Assembly: GCA_005800965.1 (NCBI GenBank)
Contig: SYEA01000107.1
Coordinates: forward strand, 1 to 8,096
Direction of reading: 5' to 3'
Source of the DNA: Actinomycetota bacterium
GTDB taxonomy: Bacteria > Actinomycetota > Acidimicrobiia > Acidimicrobiales > Ilumatobacteraceae
DNA: 8,096 bases
Within the stretch, counting starts at the first letter, position 1. Each line of letters opens with the position of its first letter. Made by a program: the position numbers and the translations under genes. The notes beneath the pieces are model-generated. The model was not told the DNA's origin and searched no databases. It saw only the letters and a program-made list of their open reading frames with translations. Positions 6,072 through 8,096 of this stretch are shown piece by piece.

Positions 6072-7445
6072 TCACAGCGAAGCAATCAATTTGTCCACCC
6101 GGTCGTCGTGGCTCTTGAATGGGTCTTTGCACAAGACGGTTCGCTGGGCTTGATCGTTCAACTTGAGATGCACCCAATCCACTGTGAAGTCGCGCTTGCG
6201 CTCTTTTGCGCGACGGATGAAGTCGCCACGCAGTCGGGCCCGCGTGGTTTGGGGGGCAATGTCTTTGGCCAATTCGATGGCCTTGTCGTCACACACACGC
6301 TCCACCATGCCGCGCGACTGCATCTTGAAGAAAATGCCACGTTCGCGATCAATGTCGTGATACTGAAGATCAAGCATCTGCACCCGTGGGTCGTCGAGCC
6401 CCACGTTGTGGCGCTTGCAGTATTCATCAATGATTCGATACTTGATGACCCAGTCGATTTCGCGGTCAAGTTTGAGTGGGTCGTTCTCCAGCGCAACGAT
6501 GCAGTGTTCCCACATGTCGAGCGCTCGCTGTTCTTCGGTGGTGAAGCCGCGCTGGTCTGCATAGCGCAGTGCACGATCCAAGAGCTCGCGTTGGATATCG
6601 AGCGCCGACAACTCACGCCCGCTCGCCAGGCGTACCTTGCGGCGACACGTGACGTCATGGCTGATGTCGCGAATCGCGCGAATTGGGTTCTCCAGGGTTA
6701 AGTCACGCAGTGTGGCGACCGGGTCTTCGATCATTCGCAACACGCAGGCTGCGGCACCAACCTTCAAGAAGTTGGTGTATTCGCTCATGTTGGAATCACC
6801 GACAATCACATGCAAACGGCGAAAGCGTTCAGAGTCGGCGTGAGGTTCGTCGCGAGTGTTGATGATTGGCCGGCTGCGGGTGGTGGCGCTGCTGACGCCT
6901 TCCCAGATGTGCTCGGCTCGCTGCGAAATAGAAAACACCGGTCCGCGCGCGGTTTGCAAGATGTGTCCGGCGCCCGCAAATATCTGCCGTGACACAAAGA
7001 ACGGCAACAGAGTCGCACCGTAATACGACAAATCGTCGGTGCGGGTAGTGAGAAAGTTTTCATGACAGCCGTAACTATTGCCCGCCGAGTCGGTGTTGTT
7101 TTTGAACAAATAGATGGTTCCGCGGATACCTTCGTCACGTAGCCGCTGTTCGGCGCCAGTCACCAGACCCTCGAGAATGCGCTCCCCCGCTCGGTCGTGG
7201 GTGATGCACTCAAGAATGGAGTCGCATTCCGGCGTTGCATACTCAGGGTGCGAACCAACGTCCAAGTACAACCGGGCTCCATTTTCCAAAAAGACATTGC
7301 TCGAGCGCCCCCACGACACCACCTTGCGAAACAGGTAGCGCGCTACTTCGTCGGGGCTCAGGCGTCGTTGGCCACGCAGGGTACAGGTAACGCCGTACTC
7401 GGTTTCGATTCCGTAGATCCGCCGCTGAAGTTCGGTGGTGGCCAT
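6072..7445 (-). CDS. pafA: Pup--protein ligase PafA
   Basis: PafA uses ATP to phosphorylate the C-terminal glutamate of the small modifier Pup and joins it to a lysine of the target, marking it for the actinobacterial proteasome. The 457-residue protein is the usual length (452 in M. tuberculosis). Visible hallmarks are YGIETEYG (11-18), whose glutamates belong to the metal/nucleotide site, and NGARLYLDVGSHPEYATPE (55-73), which holds the conserved catalytic Asp (residue 62). Further ones are FKNNTDSAGNSYGCHENFL (about 113-131), a glutamine-synthetase-like Mg/ATP region, and DSNMSEYTNFLKVG. The close paralogue Dop (deamidase/depupylase) carries an extra loop soon after the N-terminal motif and is longer, so the ligase call is favoured. 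The ATG at 7445 shares its A with the TGA of prcA (TGATG), implying translational coupling. No pafB or pafC follows; lepB does. Confidence 0.97.
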   Translation of the reverse strand: MATTELQRRIYGIETEYGVTCTLRGQRRLSPDEVARYLFRKVVSWGRSSNVFLENGARLYLDVGSHPEYATPECDSILECITHDRAGERILEGLVTGAEQRLRDEGIRGTIYLFKNNTDSAGNSYGCHENFLTTRTDDLSYYGATLLPFFVSRQIFAGAGHILQTARGPVFSISQRAEHIWEGVSSATTRSRPIINTRDEPHADSERFRRLHVIVGDSNMSEYTNFLKVGAAACVLRMIEDPVATLRDLTLENPIRAIRDISHDVTCRRKVRLASGRELSALDIQRELLDRALRYADQRGFTTEEQRALDMWEHCIVALENDPLKLDREIDWVIKYRIIDEYCKRHNVGLDDPRVQMLDLQYHDIDRERGIFFKMQSRGMVERVCDDKAIELAKDIAPQTTRARLRGDFIRRAKERKRDFTVDWVHLKLNDQAQRTVLCKDPFKSHDDRVDKLIASL

Positions 7446-8096
7446 CAGCGCAGGGCTATTGCCACCGCGTCGTCAGAGACTCTGGTGAACGCACGACGCT
7501 TCCCATTGCGAGACAGCGTCGCTATCTCGAGATCGCCCGCCGCCAAGGTGCGCTCTGGCCCAGTGAGGGCGGCGACGGCAACGCGGATTGCCCCCGCAAT
7601 ATCGAGGTTGTCGTTGAAGTTGGGTTCGAGTCGCTTGCTGATGCCTTCGGCATCGCCACCCAGCACACAGAAACGTTTTTCTTCCAGCAAGGTGCCGTCA
7701 TACAAAATATGGAACATGCGGTCGTTGGCAACCATGTCGGATACCTCGACCACCAGGAGCTCTACTTCGAGTGGTTTGGGCCCCATCGTGGAAAACACAT
7801 CGCCAAGTACTTGGGCGTATTGATTGGCCAGACTGCGTGCGTCCACGTCGTTGCGCGAATACTGATACCCCCGCAACTCGGCTGCACGCACGCCTGCCAC
7901 ACGCAATTGGTCGAACTCGTTGTACTTGCCAACGCCAGCAAAAGCAATGCGGTCGTAGATCTCACTCACCTTGCGCAGAGTGGAGGAAGGATTCTCTGCG
8001 ACAATGACGATGCCCTCAGCAAGCTGCATCGCCACCAGGGCTCGACCCCGCGCAATGCCTTTGCGTGCGTAATCCGCGCGGTCCTTCATCATCTGC
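7445..8096 (-). CDS. prcA: Proteasome alpha subunit PrcA, missing the first residues (cut by right edge)
   Basis: PrcA forms the outer rings of the 20S proteasome and controls entry of pupylated substrates delivered by the ATPase Mpa/ARC. The visible frame starts at the edge with Gln followed by MMKDRADYARKGIARGRA. In known PrcA proteins this segment follows a short N-terminal stretch ending in SPEQ, so the two Met codons at 8087-8092 are probably internal and the true start lies beyond the window. Other matches to the family are VAENPSSTLRKVSEIYDRIAF (about residues 32-52 counting from the first visible Met), GKYNEFDQLR, GYQYSRNDVDARSLANQYAQ and VEVSDM. The C terminus ends soon after RRAFTRVSDDAVAIALR and lacks the extra tail of M. 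tuberculosis PrcA. Alpha subunits have no catalytic N-terminal Thr; PrcB supplies it and should lie just upstream, outside the window. It overlaps pafA by 1 nt. Confidence 0.95.
   Translation of the reverse strand, partial: QMMKDRADYARKGIARGRALVAMQLAEGIVIVAENPSSTLRKVSEIYDRIAFAGVGKYNEFDQLRVAGVRAAELRGYQYSRNDVDARSLANQYAQVLGDVFSTMGPKPLEVELLVVEVSDMVANDRMFHILYDGTLLEEKRFCVLGGDAEGISKRLEPNFNDNLDIAGAIRVAVAALTGPERTLAAGDLEIATLSRNGKRRAFTRVSDDAVAIALR

Noticed and set aside
6058..6075. Inverted repeat GTGAA / TTCAC at the end of pafA, considered as a terminator.
   Set aside because: Five base pairs with an 8-nt loop, no T-run on the minus strand, and it overlaps the pafA stop codon; too weak to call.
6036..6701. 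Long plus-strand open frame (221 codons) antisense to pafA.
   Set aside because: It mirrors the highly conserved pafA coding sequence, has no family motif and no independent start signal. Codon bias of a G+C-moderate gene readily leaves the opposite strand open.
7197..7823. Plus-strand open frame (208 codons) antisense to the pafA/prcA junction.
   Set aside because: It crosses the junction of two well-supported genes on the other strand and its Ser/Arg-rich product resembles nothing I recognise.
8087..8092. Taking one of the two Met codons near the right edge as the prcA start.
   Set aside because: The residue just before them is Gln, matching the SPEQ-M-(K/R)-(D/E)-R context inside known PrcA proteins, so these Met codons are most likely internal.

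Overview
This window is ordinary, densely coding chromosome from an actinobacterium. The best clue is the pair prcA (20S proteasome alpha subunit) and pafA (Pup ligase), which with few exceptions occur together only in Actinobacteria. The lineage looks like Acidimicrobiia (Ilumatobacter-like): G+C by eye is moderate (upper 50s %), the gene order is only partly like that of mycobacteria, and the HelY inter-domain region is divergent. That placement below phylum level is inference.

Layout, left to right: (1) a minus-strand M20-family amidohydrolase, cut off by the left edge (1-296). (2) A minus-strand operon running from 4637 down to 325: tatB-like, tatC, helY (Ski2-type DEVH helicase) and a small protein resembling the C-terminal half of a lipid kinase. 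Its genes touch or overlap by up to 4 nt. (3) Diverging from that operon across 46 bp, a plus-strand glycerophosphodiester phosphodiesterase (4684-5400). (4) Converging on it, a minus-strand type I signal peptidase (5431-6021). (5) pafA (6072-7445) and prcA (7445 to beyond the right edge), overlapping by 1 nt on the minus strand. The only non-coding gaps are 28, 46, 30 and 50 bp. I see no tRNA, rRNA, CRISPR array, insertion sequence or phage gene.

Functionally, the right end is the Pup-proteasome system: PafA attaches Pup to lysines of targets, and the PrcA/PrcB core degrades them. The middle is protein export: TatB/TatC move folded proteins across the membrane, and signal peptidase I removes signal peptides from exported proteins. 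HelY is an RNA helicase. In mycobacteria the order is prcA ... pafA-pafB-pafC-tatA-tatC-helY. Here pafB and pafC are absent from that interval, and lepB plus a phosphodiesterase gene stand in their place.

The most coherent non-gene signal is at gene starts. All four genes that begin after an intergenic gap have a TAnnnT hexamer (in fact TAGnnT) 6-7 nt before the start codon, as expected for leaderless transcripts. All other visible starts overlap or abut the upstream stop codon. No strong Shine-Dalgarno sequence is seen anywhere. I did not find a novel defence, mobile or otherwise undescribed system.
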